Source: Candidatus Omnitrophota bacterium (lineage in GTDB: Bacteria > Omnitrophota > Gorgyraeia > Zapsychrales > Zapsychraceae). Taken from it: a stretch of 36,555 bases of DNA. The position numbers were made by a program, and so were the translations under genes. This document shows, one piece after another, positions 6,113 to 15,272 of the stretch. The DNA lies in NCBI GenBank assembly GCA_016931055.1, contig JAFGFL010000061.1:1-36555 (forward strand), written 5' to 3'. The notes below the pieces were generated by a model, which saw only the letters and a list, made by a program, of their open reading frames with translations, was not told the DNA's origin and searched no databases. Within the stretch, counting starts at the first letter, position 1; each line of letters opens with the position of its first letter.

Positions 6113-7876
6113 TCAACTCTGTGTTTTTGCCAAAGGGCTGTATTTACTGCCGCTCCATTCTATCCCTAAGTGACTCGAGAATTCAAAGATATTCAGCCGC
6201 AACCCGTGCACCAAAACCGCGATCAGTCCCAAAGCCATATTCAGGACATGCATCAAGACCAAAATCAACGCTGAGAAAAATCCGGCCGCGAAATTCGGTG
6301 CGTTCATTGGTGACAACATTTGATTAAAAGAATCAGCCAGCAAAAGCCCCGCCAGGCCTACGGCAAAAAGCCTGATATACGAAAGCAGGTCCACAAACAT
6401 GCTCATCACCGACAAAAAAAGATCTCCCAACCCAAGACCGACACGCGCAAAAAAATTTTTCCGCGGTTGATTAAATAAAACGATTAGCGCTGGTCCGATA
6501 TAAAAAAGATACCTGACAAAACCCGGAAGCGGCCGATTAAAAAGCATATTCCTTGCCAGGAAATATGATGCCCATACAAGGCTCAGCCATCCGATTTCAG
6601 AGAAAGCTCTGTATGACGGCCATTTCCGTATTCCTCTCCAGACATGCGCAATGGTTAAATGCGTGACCCCGATCACAAAACACAATTGCTGCATGTTAAT
6701 ATCATTCCTCAGCCACGGCAAGAGCGGTCGGACGACCTTCCCAAATAGCGCCTGCCCAAAGAATGTGCCGGTCAAAATTCCCCAGATGATCGTGCAGCCG
6801 CTTAATATCATCATCAATTGAAATGGTGCCGGGTCCACTTTATTCCCAATTTTCTTTTTCGCCCACATCGTCGCAAGCAAAAAAATGAGGCCGTAGCCCG
6901 CATCCCCGATCAGGATCCCGAAAAAGACGGAAAAAAACAGCAAAAAACACAGGCTGACATCCGCTTCCCGGTATCCCGGAATAATGTTCATAAAATCAAA
7001 GATCGGATTGACCAACCGCACCCAAGAGGGCTGGCGCAATAAGGTCGGCGGGCGGTCTTCATCTGCGGGATCTTCCGCAAGAACGGCCCATTTATGTTTT
7101 GTGGCAGCATCCTCAAGCCGGGCGACAGCATCGATCGGGCAAAAGCCTTTAAGAAAAGCTAGATTCTCAGCCCGTCCCATCCCGGTCAATGCCTCTTGAA
7201 AATGCAACTCATCCAATTTCTTCCGCTGTTCCCGCAATAATCCTTCCAATGCATTCGAATATTCCTGCAATTGCGCCTTAAATTCAGAAATCTTTTTCAA
7301 TCCCGCTTCCTTCCGTTTTCTTGCTTCGGCCAAGCCGACTTCCGGCAGGACCAAATGCGGAAAAGATAGACCGGGTTCGCTGCGGCTCACCACAACAGCA
7401 TACATGATATCTTTTTTTCGGCTAACCGCTTGCACAATGACGTCTAACGGTAATTTACCCATCTCACTTGCCGGGATCTCATAGAGACGAACGTAAATTC
7501 CTGCCTGAGAAAGGCCCTGAAGCTCTTGTGGATCAAACTCCCCCCAGGGTTCTAGTTGTTCAATCAATGCTTGCCAATGCCGGTCCTTAAGAGTCAGATT
7601 TTCCAGGCTATCCCCAACCCCCAAGATCTCCCCGGTCGTGCGCCGCCAATCAGCGACATTGATCATAGGGACTTTTTTCAAGTCAGAATAATTACGAATG
7701 GTCGATATCGCTTCTTCCAAAAGGTCAAGCTCGTCTCGAGTTTTGTCCAGGTCCGCTCCGGCAGGAAGGCGTTCGTGCTCAACATGAACGATGCCCAGGT
7801 CACGTAAAGTCTCAACCGCTTTCGCGGCATCCTTGGCCTGCGTCAGGACAAAAACTCTTTTCATCGGCACAATCAT
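6113..7876 (-). CDS. atpI: V-type ATP synthase subunit I (membrane stator, a-subunit)
   Basis: About 587 residues, the usual size for the family. The N-terminal half is soluble and coiled-coil rich (cytoplasmic stalk anchor). The C-terminal half has about eight membrane helices starting near FMNIIPGYREADVS and FGILIGDAGYGLIF, a family hallmark; it forms the ion half-channels against the K ring. I start at ATG 7876, which overlaps the subunit D stop codon as ATGA, indicating translational coupling. ATG 7864 (MKRVFVLTQ) is a possible alternative. An upstream in-frame extension to 7996 runs inside subunit D and is rejected. Confidence 0.93.
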   Translation of the reverse strand: MIVPMKRVFVLTQAKDAAKAVETLRDLGIVHVEHERLPAGADLDKTRDELDLLEEAISTIRNYSDLKKVPMINVADWRRTTGEILGVGDSLENLTLKDRHWQALIEQLEPWGEFDPQELQGLSQAGIYVRLYEIPASEMGKLPLDVIVQAVSRKKDIMYAVVVSRSEPGLSFPHLVLPEVGLAEARKRKEAGLKKISEFKAQLQEYSNALEGLLREQRKKLDELHFQEALTGMGRAENLAFLKGFCPIDAVARLEDAATKHKWAVLAEDPADEDRPPTLLRQPSWVRLVNPIFDFMNIIPGYREADVSLCFLLFFSVFFGILIGDAGYGLIFLLATMWAKKKIGNKVDPAPFQLMMILSGCTIIWGILTGTFFGQALFGKVVRPLLPWLRNDINMQQLCFVIGVTHLTIAHVWRGIRKWPSYRAFSEIGWLSLVWASYFLARNMLFNRPLPGFVRYLFYIGPALIVLFNQPRKNFFARVGLGLGDLFLSVMSMFVDLLSYIRLFAVGLAGLLLADSFNQMLSPMNAPNFAAGFFSALILVLMHVLNMALGLIAVLVHGLRLNIFEFSSHLGIEWSGSKYSPLAKTQS

Positions 7877-8490
7877 ACCGTTATCAACCCCGCTTTGTAT
7901 TCGATAATTTTCTTTTTTGCGGCCTTGCTCACCCCAACGGCATTCGCCTGTTGGTCGCCTAAATAAATGCGGATGACGCGTATGTTTTCCAGGCACTCCG
8001 GAATCTTGATTTTCTCGAACAGATTAACCCTCTGTGTCGTGATACGGAGCTCATATTTCAAAATATCCGCGCGCTTCTTTAAGATATCGATTTCAGCGAG
8101 AAAGGCGGCCATCAACCGCAATTCCTCAATCCCGCGATCGGTCCAAAAAGGCGTTGAATAAAGGTCATATTCGGCTTCCTTAAAATGGATATTCTCAAAA
8201 ACGGGGATATTCGCCCCGGCGATATTGACAGTATCGATTGAGATCTCATCTGGCGTGATCCATCCCTTAAGATTTACACTGGGATCAGCCAATAATCCCG
8301 CCCACCGGCTGATTTCCTCGGCCTTCTTGTTAAACATTTGGCGTTTCTCATCCAACTGCCTGTAGGCTTCGGTGATCTTTATCTGCAGCTGCTGCTTCTT
8401 CAGCTGCAGCGTCGGCAAATAATGCTGGAACTGCTCCAGGCTGTCCCTCTGCCGTTTTAATTCGCCTTTTGTGAGTTTGATTTTAGACAT
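7873..8490 (-). CDS. atpD: V-type ATP synthase subunit D (central rotor shaft)
   Basis: 205 residues, matching the ATP-synt_D family: an N-terminal KIKLTKGELKRQRDSLEQ helix and a C-terminal helix form the coiled-coil shaft turning inside the A3B3 head. The middle part is the variable head. It is located in the normal B-D-I order and its stop overlaps the subunit I start. No clear ribosome-binding site precedes ATG 8490; the upstream gap holds a dispersed repeat. Confidence 0.92.
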   Translation of the reverse strand: MSKIKLTKGELKRQRDSLEQFQHYLPTLQLKKQQLQIKITEAYRQLDEKRQMFNKKAEEISRWAGLLADPSVNLKGWITPDEISIDTVNIAGANIPVFENIHFKEAEYDLYSTPFWTDRGIEELRLMAAFLAEIDILKKRADILKYELRITTQRVNLFEKIKIPECLENIRVIRIYLGDQQANAVGVSKAAKKKIIEYKAGLITV

Positions 8491-8664
8491 TGTTGGTTAA
8501 TATGTAAAACTGGAATTCGGTATTAACAGATGATCTGTCATTAAAAAGCCTGAACGCGAATTTACGCAAATTGCACACGAATAGTCGCGAATAACAGCCC
8601 TGATATTCGCGTGAATTAGCGTTAGATTCGAGATCATTCGCGTTTAGAAATGCTTTTCTCAAAA
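8491..8664. repeat. Intergenic repeat AACGCGAATTTACGCAAATTGC family, copy 1
   Basis: The gap between atpB and atpD inside the operon. 8552-8647 shares long stretches with 26158-26255 (for example GAATAGTCGCGAATAACA) and more loosely with 16822-16926. Internal inverted pairs such as CGCGAATA/TATTCGCG allow folding. No gene. Confidence 0.75.
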
Positions 8665-9972
8665 CTATTTCATCGCCTTTTCCTTGGGCCAGTATTCGTC
8701 TATCAGAGATTTCTTGATACCTGTCTCAGCCGGCTCAAAAACATCCGAAAGAATCGCCCAGCCTTTATCGAGAGCCTCTTCAAGCGGAATGTTGACCGAG
8801 AGGTCCATAAGTTCGTCTTCAAAACGCTTCCCGTATTTCAGCAGCTTTTTATCCCACGCGCTCATCTGAAAACCCATGGAACGTTTTTCAAGGGTGCCGC
8901 GGTAATCGGCGAAAAGCTGGATCATGCGGTCCATGATCGTCCTGTGGTCCGAACGCGTCTCGCCATTGACCTGCTGCTTAAGGCGGCTTAAACTCCCGAA
9001 CGGCTCGATATGCCCCCCGCGAAGATAGAGCTGCCCTTCCGTAATGTAGCCGGTGTTGTCCGGCACAGGGTGCGTTACATCGTCGCCGGGCATTGTTGTT
9101 ACCGCTAATATGGTGATCGATCCGGCGCCCTGGAAATCAACGGCCTTCTCGTAACGGGCCGCCAACTGGCTGTAGAGGTCGCCGGGATAACCCCGGTTCG
9201 AAGGGATCTGCTCCATCGTAATCGAGATCTCTTTTAAGGCATCGGAGAAATTGGTCATGTCCGTGAGAAGAACCAGGACTTTTTTACCCTTAAGAGCGAA
9301 ATGCTCGGCGACCGCCAGGCACATATCCGGAACCAGAAGGCATTCGACGGTCGGGTCCGATGCCGTATGGACAAAAAGAATCGAACGGGACAACACGCCC
9401 TTTTCCTCAAAAGTGTCGCGGAAAAACAAATAATCGTCATATTTCAAGCCCATGCCCCCGAGAATGATCATGTCAACCTCAGCCTGAAGGGCAATGCGCG
9501 CAAGAAGCTCATTATAAGGCTCACCGGCAACCGAGAAAATCGGGAGCTTTTGGGATACAACAAGGGAATTGAAAACATCGATCATGGGGATGCCGGTGCG
9601 GATCATATTTTTTGGCACAATGCGTCTTGCCGGATTCACTGCCGGCCCCCCGATCGGGATAAAATTATCTGTAAGAGCCGGCCCGTTATCGCGCGGAACG
9701 CCATTCCCTGTAAAGACGCGGCCCAAAAGATTTTCCGAACAGGAAACCTGCATGGGGCGTTTCAGGAACCGCACTTGGTCGTTGGTCGAAATCCCGCGGC
9801 TGCCGGCTAAAACCTGCAGCGACACTTTTTTATCGGCAAGACGGATGACCTGCGCCAGCGAAACTCCCGCTTTGGTACGGACTTCCGCCAACTCTTTGTA
9901 CCCCACATCCCCGGCTTCGACCGTAATGACATCTCCTTCGATCTCTAATATCTGGCTATAAACTTTCTGCAT
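8665..9972 (-). CDS. atpB: V-type ATP synthase subunit B (non-catalytic head subunit)
   Basis: 435 residues, typical for the family. It forms the non-catalytic nucleotide-binding half of the A3B3 head in the cytoplasm. No P-loop GKT is present ([14 protein letters not shown] instead), as expected for B. Family blocks seen: [79 protein letters not shown] 9972 is used; a GTG codon directly before it is also possible, with GGAAAG upstream. It follows atpA by 16 nt. Confidence 0.95.
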   Translation of the reverse strand: MQKVYSQILEIEGDVITVEAGDVGYKELAEVRTKAGVSLAQVIRLADKKVSLQVLAGSRGISTNDQVRFLKRPMQVSCSENLLGRVFTGNGVPRDNGPALTDNFIPIGGPAVNPARRIVPKNMIRTGIPMIDVFNSLVVSQKLPIFSVAGEPYNELLARIALQAEVDMIILGGMGLKYDDYLFFRDTFEEKGVLSRSILFVHTASDPTVECLLVPDMCLAVAEHFALKGKKVLVLLTDMTNFSDALKEISITMEQIPSNRGYPGDLYSQLAARYEKAVDFQGAGSITILAVTTMPGDDVTHPVPDNTGYITEGQLYLRGGHIEPFGSLSRLKQQVNGETRSDHRTIMDRMIQLFADYRGTLEKRSMGFQMSAWDKKLLKYGKRFEDELMDLSVNIPLEEALDKGWAILSDVFEPAETGIKKSLIDEYWPKEKAMK

Positions 9973-9988
9973 CACATTCTTTCCTTAT

Positions 9989-11731
9989 TTATTTTGAGAT
10001 TGCCCCGCTTAATATTTTATCCCGTATCTGCTTTTCGCTTTTAGAAAACTCGTCCGTTCGAAACGGAACAGAGTTCCAGGTTATGAACATCTGGCTTAAT
10101 TCCTGGAAGAATTTTCTCGCGTCGTCTTTGTCTTTAAATTCAAAAGGCTTGTCGATGATCTCTTCGATCAGCGCATAAACATATTTTTGCCGGTCGGCCG
10201 TAGTCGACTCGTCAGTCTTGTCGAAAGCATTCTGCTGAAGATAAACAGCGTCAAAAAATTCACCCTTTAAATAATCGACAAACTCACTGGTCGATGTCCC
10301 CTCTTCCCCGACAACCTTCATCATTTGGTTCACAGAAAAGCTTTTCTTTAAAATGGCGATGCCTTTCCTGACCCGCTCGGCTTCAATAAAACTTGTATAT
10401 TTGCTCCAACTGTCCAGAGGATCAACGGATGGATACCGCCGGGCATCAGCGCGCGCTCTGGAGAGGCCGTGGAAAGCGCCGACGACCTTCAATGTCGCCT
10501 GCGTCACCGGTTCTTCAAAATTCCCTCCCGCCGGGCTCACGGCCCCGCCGATCGTAACAGAGCCGGTTTTGCCGTTGCGCAATTTCACCAGCCCCGCGCG
10601 CTCATAAAACGCAGCGATACGCGATTCGAGATAAGCGGGAAACGCCTCTTCCCCGGGGATCTCTTCGAGCCGCCCGGACATCTCGCGCATGGCCTGCGCC
10701 CAGCGCGATGTCGAATCGGCCAAGAGCAAAACATTGAGCCCCATCTGGCGGTAATATTCGGCCAGCGTGACGCCGGTATAAACACTGGACTCACGCGCCG
10801 CTACCGGCATGGAACTTGTGTTGCAGATGATGATCGTCCGCTCCATGAGCGAACGTTTTGTCCGGGGGTCGGTCAATCTGGGGAACTCCTCCAAGAGTTC
10901 GACGACCTCCCCGGCGCGCTCACCGCACGCGGCAACAACCACCACATCAACCTCGGTATGGCGGCTCAACAAATGCTGCAAAACGGTCTTGCCGGCGCCG
11001 AACGGCCCCGGCGTGCAGAATGTCCCGCCGACAGCGACGGGCACAAGCGTGTCGATCAGCCTGATCTTCGTGACCAGAGGTTCCGTAGGCCTGATCTTTT
11101 TGACATACGCCTTGATCGGGACTTTGACCGGCCAGGTTTGGGTCATGCTGACATCGTATGTTTTCCCGGCGCCATCTTTTAACTGGGCAATCTTGTCTAT
11201 CAGGGCATATTTCCCTTCTGCGGCAATCGTGCAGACTTCCAGCTCTCCGGAAAGAGCGAATGGGACCATGATCCAATGCGCGAACATTTTCTCTGGGACT
11301 GTCCCCAGTTGGTCGCCGGCGCGCACCTTGCCGCCCGCTTTGACCGTCGGAGTAAAATCCCATGTGGTATGATCATCAATCGGGTCAAGATAGGCGCCGC
11401 GTTTTAGAAAGAATCCGTGTTTTTCAGCCAGCCTCGGAAGCGGATTCTGCAATCCATCAAACACCTGTCCCAAAAGCCCCGGGCCTAATTCGACGCTTAA
11501 CAGTTCATCGGTAAATTCAACATGATCCCCGATTTTGATCCCTGAGGTGTCTTCGAACACCTGCATTTCAGCCCTCTTGCCCCTGACCCGGATGACCTCT
11601 GATTTAAGCCGTTCTGCCCCAACAATGACATAGGCCACTTCATTTTGCATGACCCGGCCTTCAAATTCGACGACAACCATGTTCCCGTTAACGCCGGCCA
11701 CTTTCCCTGTCCGTTGCTTTGTGTTCACCAT
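9989..11731 (-). CDS. atpA: V-type ATP synthase subunit A (catalytic)
   Basis: 580 residues, the normal length of catalytic V/A-ATPase subunits. It hydrolyses (or makes) ATP in the head. The P-loop is GPFGAGKT, followed by ACGERAGEVVELLEEFP, SSMPVAARESSVYTG, LLADSTSRWAQAMREMSGRL and GAVSPAGGNFEEPVTQ, all family signatures. The non-homologous insertion typical of V/A-type A subunits (TVKAGGKVRAGDQLGTVPE) is present. AGGAG lies just ahead of ATG 11731. Confidence 0.96.
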   Translation of the reverse strand: MVNTKQRTGKVAGVNGNMVVVEFEGRVMQNEVAYVIVGAERLKSEVIRVRGKRAEMQVFEDTSGIKIGDHVEFTDELLSVELGPGLLGQVFDGLQNPLPRLAEKHGFFLKRGAYLDPIDDHTTWDFTPTVKAGGKVRAGDQLGTVPEKMFAHWIMVPFALSGELEVCTIAAEGKYALIDKIAQLKDGAGKTYDVSMTQTWPVKVPIKAYVKKIRPTEPLVTKIRLIDTLVPVAVGGTFCTPGPFGAGKTVLQHLLSRHTEVDVVVVAACGERAGEVVELLEEFPRLTDPRTKRSLMERTIIICNTSSMPVAARESSVYTGVTLAEYYRQMGLNVLLLADSTSRWAQAMREMSGRLEEIPGEEAFPAYLESRIAAFYERAGLVKLRNGKTGSVTIGGAVSPAGGNFEEPVTQATLKVVGAFHGLSRARADARRYPSVDPLDSWSKYTSFIEAERVRKGIAILKKSFSVNQMMKVVGEEGTSTSEFVDYLKGEFFDAVYLQQNAFDKTDESTTADRQKYVYALIEEIIDKPFEFKDKDDARKFFQELSQMFITWNSVPFRTDEFSKSEKQIRDKILSGAISK

Positions 11732-11755
11732 TCTCTCCTCATCAACTTAAAAGTT

Positions 11756-12313
11756 TCAAATGCCCGAAACGGCCCAATCCACGGGGAGTTCCATGGCCTT
11801 TATCCCCTCGAAAACCTCTTTGCCTTTCGGTGATTTATATTCATAATGCCGTTCAAGGATTTCCAGTTTTAATCCGTAACAAATAAGGAATTCCAGATCA
11901 AAATAATGCCCGACGGCTAAATCATCCAGAAATTGCCACCGCCGTTGATCCAATAACTTCTCCGCTTCAAGCAGGTCCGGCATTCCCGAAGCTTCATGGA
12001 CCGCCTCCCGCAATGACGGCTCATGTTCATAGGTCCCGCGAATATGTTTTAAGGGATCTTTGCGCGCCCGGTGGGCCCGGAACCAGGCTATTTCGTTACG
12101 GAAATTCCTGTTGAACTTGATCCAGGTAAGCGCGGCCGCGTTATCCGTCTTAACATCCTCTTCCCCTTTAAGTAATTTCTCGACAAGGTCAAAATCGTTT
12201 CCTGCCAGGAGCCGGCGCGCGTGTGAGAGAAATTCGTCACCGGACATGGGGAGTTTCCCGTCCCAAAGGATCATCGGCAGGCTGGCGATAAAATAATAAT
12301 AAGAAGCCCCCAT
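11756..12313 (-). CDS. DUF2764 family protein of the V-ATPase operon
   Basis: 185 residues beginning MGASYYYFIASLPMILWDGK, the typical start of DUF2764 proteins, which occur between atpE and atpA in V-ATPase operons of Bacteroidetes, spirochaetes and related groups. No function is proven; its place suggests it replaces the missing subunit C (rotor-to-K-ring connector). That is an inference from position. It is mostly helical with charged C-terminal segments (EILERHYEYKSPKGKEVFEG), with no signal peptide or membrane helix. AAAGGAA precedes ATG 12313; it starts 1 nt after the atpE stop. Confidence 0.85.
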   Translation of the reverse strand: MGASYYYFIASLPMILWDGKLPMSGDEFLSHARRLLAGNDFDLVEKLLKGEEDVKTDNAAALTWIKFNRNFRNEIAWFRAHRARKDPLKHIRGTYEHEPSLREAVHEASGMPDLLEAEKLLDQRRWQFLDDLAVGHYFDLEFLICYGLKLEILERHYEYKSPKGKEVFEGIKAMELPVDWAVSGI

Positions 12314-12314
12314 T

Positions 12315-12923
12315 TTATTTTCCTTTTAACAACCCCGCCACCTGGGCATTGAGATATGCGCCTAAGTATTCGATTAAACTCGCGTCGCTGAAATCAAAAC
12401 AGGATCTGCCGTCGTCAAAGCTGATTGTGAAGCCGCTGGATATGCCGTCAGCGGATTTGAATATCAAGGGCTGTTTGATTTCTTTCTGTAGTTTGGCGAT
12501 AAACCCTTCCTTCAATTTTTTAAGGTCGCTCTCGCTTAAGACAACTTCGATATTCTTTTCCGCTAAATCCGCTTTTGCGCATTCCCGGACGATTTCGCAG
12601 ATCATTGCGGATAATTGTTCGCAAGATAATGCCTCTTTGACTTGCCTGGAAATGATCTTCTGAAGGACGCTTTCGATCTCTTTTCTTAAAGCAAGAAGCG
12701 TGTCGCGGGCCGATTGCGTAAGCGCCATTTCCGTTGATTCCCGGGTCTTTCGCGCCTGTGCTTCCGCATCCGCAACAATATGCCGCGCTTTCGCATGTGC
12801 CTCAGCGATCAATTTCTGCGCGCTTGCTTTGGCGTTATCCTCGATCTCTTTTGCCTTCTGGCCGGCGGCCTCTACGCCTTCCGCCTTAATTTTGTCGATA
12901 AGTTCCTGGACACGTTGGGACAT
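12315..12923 (-). CDS. atpE: V-type ATP synthase subunit E (peripheral stalk)
   Basis: 202 residues. The first about 100 form a long Ala/Lys/Glu-rich helix (KAKEIEDNAKASAQKLIAEA), followed by a globular C-terminal domain (SGFTISFDDGRSCFDFSDAS) as in subunit E, which links head and membrane stator. It is the first gene of the ATPase operon; GGGAG precedes ATG 12923. No subunit G/H partner gene is seen nearby. Confidence 0.9.
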   Translation of the reverse strand: MSQRVQELIDKIKAEGVEAAGQKAKEIEDNAKASAQKLIAEAHAKARHIVADAEAQARKTRESTEMALTQSARDTLLALRKEIESVLQKIISRQVKEALSCEQLSAMICEIVRECAKADLAEKNIEVVLSESDLKKLKEGFIAKLQKEIKQPLIFKSADGISSGFTISFDDGRSCFDFSDASLIEYLGAYLNAQVAGLLKGK

Positions 12924-12949
12924 GATTGATCTCCCTACTTAATATTAAG

Positions 12950-12955
12950 ATTATA
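12950..12955 (-). promoter_or_regulatory. Possible -10 box for the V-ATPase operon
   Basis: TATAAT on the - strand, 27 nt upstream of the atpE start codon. At 17-nt spacing the -35 position reads AGGCTT, a poor match, so this is tentative. It would allow the ATPase genes to be expressed separately from the pyr operon upstream. Confidence 0.4.
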
Positions 12956-12981
12956 TGAAACAAGAAAGAACAAAGCCTGAC

Positions 12982-13011
12982 AAAATCCGGGATCTCGCTG
13001 TGCCGGATTTT
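12982..13011 (-). terminator. Possible terminator hairpin after pyrF
   Basis: AAAATCCGG and CCGGATTTT form a 9-bp stem with a 12-nt loop between pyrF and atpE. The 3' arm ends in TTTT but no longer T-tract follows on the - strand, so termination would be weak. Confidence 0.4.
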
Positions 13012-13084
13012 CACTTTTTGTCAATTAAGCCTGATGATTATGCTGGAAAAGTTGATTCGATTTTTCTGAAAACTTATGAAGTTG

Positions 13085-13792
13085 TTACCTTCCCATTTCC
13101 TTTAAGATGTGCCTTGCCGCTTCTCTGGGATCCTCGGCCTTAACAATGGGCCTGCCCACAACCAGAAAATCGCTGCCCTGGGCCTGCGCCTCCGACGGGG
13201 TCGTTATTCTTTTCTGGTCATCAGCTTCTGCCCCCGCGGGCCGGATACCGGGAGTCACGATCATAAAATCACGCCCAAGGTGTTTTCGGACCAACGCCGC
13301 TTCCTGGCTGGAGGCGACCACGCCGTCAAGTCCGCATTCTTTCGCCAACAAGGCCTTCTTTAGGACGAATTGGCCTATGCTATCTTTTTTTTCATCACTT
13401 GTCAAGGCCGTAATTCCCAACAGTAACGGGCGCTTAACTTTAGCAGCTAAAGCGGCTTCCGTCGCTGCTTCAGAGGCCCGTTTGAGCATTTCCCTGCCGC
13501 CTGCCGTGTGCAGGGTGCACATAAAAATGCCCTGGCTGCCTTCCTTTAAATTCACGGCCGCCCTGACCGCATTAGCCACCGTATTGGGGATGTCATGATA
13601 CTTCAGGTCAAGAAAGACTTTTTTCCCGGCTTTTAAAAGGTGTCGGACCACAACCGGCCCGCAAGCCGTAAATAACTGGCTTCCGACTTTAAATATTTCA
13701 ACATCACGCCCAAGGACGTCAATGAGCCCTTTTGCCTCGTATAAGGTATCGACATCCAGCGCCACAATCAATTGCGGTTTGTATTTGGTCAT
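13085..13792 (-). CDS. pyrF: Orotidine 5'-phosphate decarboxylase
   Basis: 235 residues, group I OMP decarboxylase: OMP to UMP plus CO2, last step of de novo pyrimidine synthesis. Shows LIVALDV at the start, the catalytic motif LDLKYHDIPNT (Asp-Lys-Asp tetrad core), VTPGIRPAG and VVGRPIVKAEDP (phosphate binding). Last gene of the pyr operon, downstream of pyrD across a 73-nt gap holding a dispersed repeat. Confidence 0.95.
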   Translation of the reverse strand: MTKYKPQLIVALDVDTLYEAKGLIDVLGRDVEIFKVGSQLFTACGPVVVRHLLKAGKKVFLDLKYHDIPNTVANAVRAAVNLKEGSQGIFMCTLHTAGGREMLKRASEAATEAALAAKVKRPLLLGITALTSDEKKDSIGQFVLKKALLAKECGLDGVVASSQEAALVRKHLGRDFMIVTPGIRPAGAEADDQKRITTPSEAQAQGSDFLVVGRPIVKAEDPREAARHILKEMGR

Positions 13793-13808
13793 CGTGCCAT
13801 ATCCGCTG

Positions 13809-13869
13809 TAGGGGCGCCCCTTGCGGGCGCCCTTACTTCCATTCGGGCAGGCGTGAAGCCTGCCCCTAC
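13809..13869. repeat. GTAGGGGC-family palindromic repeat, copy 1
   Basis: Bounded by GTAGGGGC and GCCCCTAC, with internal hairpins GGGCGCCCCTTGCGGGCGCCC and GGCAGGC/GCCTGCC. On the - strand the terminal TAG (13868-13866) is the stop codon of pyrD. Related copies are at 18838-18899 and 23396-23502. Confidence 0.85.
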
Positions 13870-14771
13870 GTTAATATATTCCCAATAATTTCTTTAATAT
13901 CTTCGATTTTATTTTTCTTCATATACGCCTTGATCCCGTTGAGAACATCCAGCGGCGCTTGGGGATTAATGAAATTTGCCGTTCCGACCGCCACCATTGT
14001 CGCTCCGGCAATAATATACTGCAAGGCATCTTCGGCCGTCATGATCCCTCCCATGGCGATGATGGGGATTTTGACCTCTTTCGCCGTTTTATAAACCATG
14101 TAGACCGCCATCGGCCGGATGGCCGGGCCGCTTAAGCCGCCGGTCACATTCCCCAAGACGGATTTGCGCGTCTTGATATCGATCACCATCCCCGAGAACG
14201 TATTGATTAAGCTCAAGGCGTCCGCTCCGGCCTCTTCGGCCGTTTTAGCGATCGTGACAATGTCCGTGACGTTCGGCGATAATTTCGCGATGACCGGATA
14301 TTTGGAAATATCCTTGACCAAGCGGACAACGCGGCAAGTTGCCTCGGGATCCTGCGCGACCAGCACTTTCTTCCCAAGATTGGGACAGGACAAATTAAGC
14401 TCCAGCGCGCTGATGCCGCCGACTGCATTGAACTTCTCGGCCAATATCCTGAACTCCTCGTCCGTATGCCCCAAGATGCTGATCACTAACGGAACGCCGA
14501 TTTTCTTCAAGGCAGGCAATTTATCCTCAATAAACCGGTCCGCTCCGGGGTTCTCAAGGCCGATGGCGTTCAGCATGCCGGAAGGCGTTTCCGCAATTCT
14601 CGGCGGAGGATTGCCTTCCTGCGCCTTTAAAGTCACGGTCTTCGGTATAATAGCGCCGAGTTTTTTAACTTCCTGCAGATTATAGTATTTTTCCGAATGA
14701 CCGAACGTGCCTGAAGCAACCGTTACAGGATTCTGGAATCCCGCGTTTCCGATTTTGACCGTAATATTCAT
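13866..14771 (-). CDS. pyrD: Dihydroorotate dehydrogenase, class 1B catalytic subunit
   Basis: 301 residues. Oxidises dihydroorotate to orotate with FMN; class 1B enzymes pass electrons to the PyrK subunit and NAD+. Visible: PVTVASGTFGHSEKY at the N-terminus, the catalytic-loop motif LNLSCPNLGK with its Cys, AKLSPNVTDI, LINTFSGM, and the FMN phosphate region IAMGGIMTAEDALQYI. The pyrK gene in the same operon supports class 1B. The stop codon TAG comes from the first bases of an adjacent repeat. Confidence 0.95.
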   Translation of the reverse strand: MNITVKIGNAGFQNPVTVASGTFGHSEKYYNLQEVKKLGAIIPKTVTLKAQEGNPPPRIAETPSGMLNAIGLENPGADRFIEDKLPALKKIGVPLVISILGHTDEEFRILAEKFNAVGGISALELNLSCPNLGKKVLVAQDPEATCRVVRLVKDISKYPVIAKLSPNVTDIVTIAKTAEEAGADALSLINTFSGMVIDIKTRKSVLGNVTGGLSGPAIRPMAVYMVYKTAKEVKIPIIAMGGIMTAEDALQYIIAGATMVAVGTANFINPQAPLDVLNGIKAYMKKNKIEDIKEIIGNILT

Positions 14772-14806
14772 GGTAAATATTTTTGCTCGCCGTTGGCTAT
14801 AATTGG

Positions 14807-15166
14807 CTAATTCATGAATGCCATCTTGATTCCAATAATTACCAATAAGACGCCATAGGCCCGCTTCAATGTCAGATCCGATACGCCTTGAACAAGATGC
14901 GCGCCCAAAAAAGCTCCGACAATGAACCCGACAGCGACAAAAACAGCCATTTGCACTTTAACATGGCCCGCCCAATAATAGCGCAAGACCGCCAGGATAA
15001 ATATCGGCGGCAGCATGACAGCAAGAGAGGTCCCTTGGGCTTGATGCTGCGTTAACCCGAATAAAAAGACAAATATGGGGACCATGATCGCGCCGCCGCC
15101 GATGCCAAACGCCCCACTGGAAAAACCAGCCACAAGACCGACTATGATATAGAGCACTATGGACAT
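14807..15166 (-). CDS. Half-length TauE/SafE-family membrane protein
   Basis: 119 residues with about four membrane helices and the family N-terminal signature GLVAGFSSGAFGIGGGAIMVP. Full TauE/SafE (DUF81) proteins are about 250 residues with two such repeats; this is a single repeat and would have to dimerise. Members export sulfite or organosulfur anions or are uncharacterised. It has a ribosome-binding site (GGAAGGA) and ends cleanly, so it looks like a real short gene rather than a fragment. It lies between pyrK and pyrD; a role in pyrimidine or orotate transport is only a guess from position. Confidence 0.85.
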   Translation of the reverse strand: MSIVLYIIVGLVAGFSSGAFGIGGGAIMVPIFVFLFGLTQHQAQGTSLAVMLPPIFILAVLRYYWAGHVKVQMAVFVAVGFIVGAFLGAHLVQGVSDLTLKRAYGVLLVIIGIKMAFMN

Positions 15167-15179
15167 AACGATCCTTCCT

Positions 15180-15272
15180 GTAGAGACGTATGTTTTTCCT
15201 TATTATTTAGAAGAAAACATTACGTACCCCCTCGCAAAACGAATGGGGTACGAGGCATCGCCTCGTCTCTAC
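15180..15272. repeat. GTAGAGACG palindromic repeat overlapping pyrK stop
   Basis: Terminal inverted pair GTAGAGACG/CGTCTCTAC, with internal pairs GTACCCC/GGGGTAC and CGAGGC/GCCTCG. On the - strand its first TAG (15271-15269) is the pyrK stop codon. The TauE ribosome-binding site follows immediately after the other end. Confidence 0.8.

Noticed and set aside
10469-11182. 237-codon frame on the + strand
   Set aside because: It lies antisense to the catalytic V-ATPase subunit A gene; its Arg-rich, low-sense composition is a shadow of the real frame.
12955-13143. 62-codon frame on the + strand between atpE and pyrF
   Set aside because: It overlaps pyrF and the probable atpE promoter/terminator region and lacks a ribosome-binding site.
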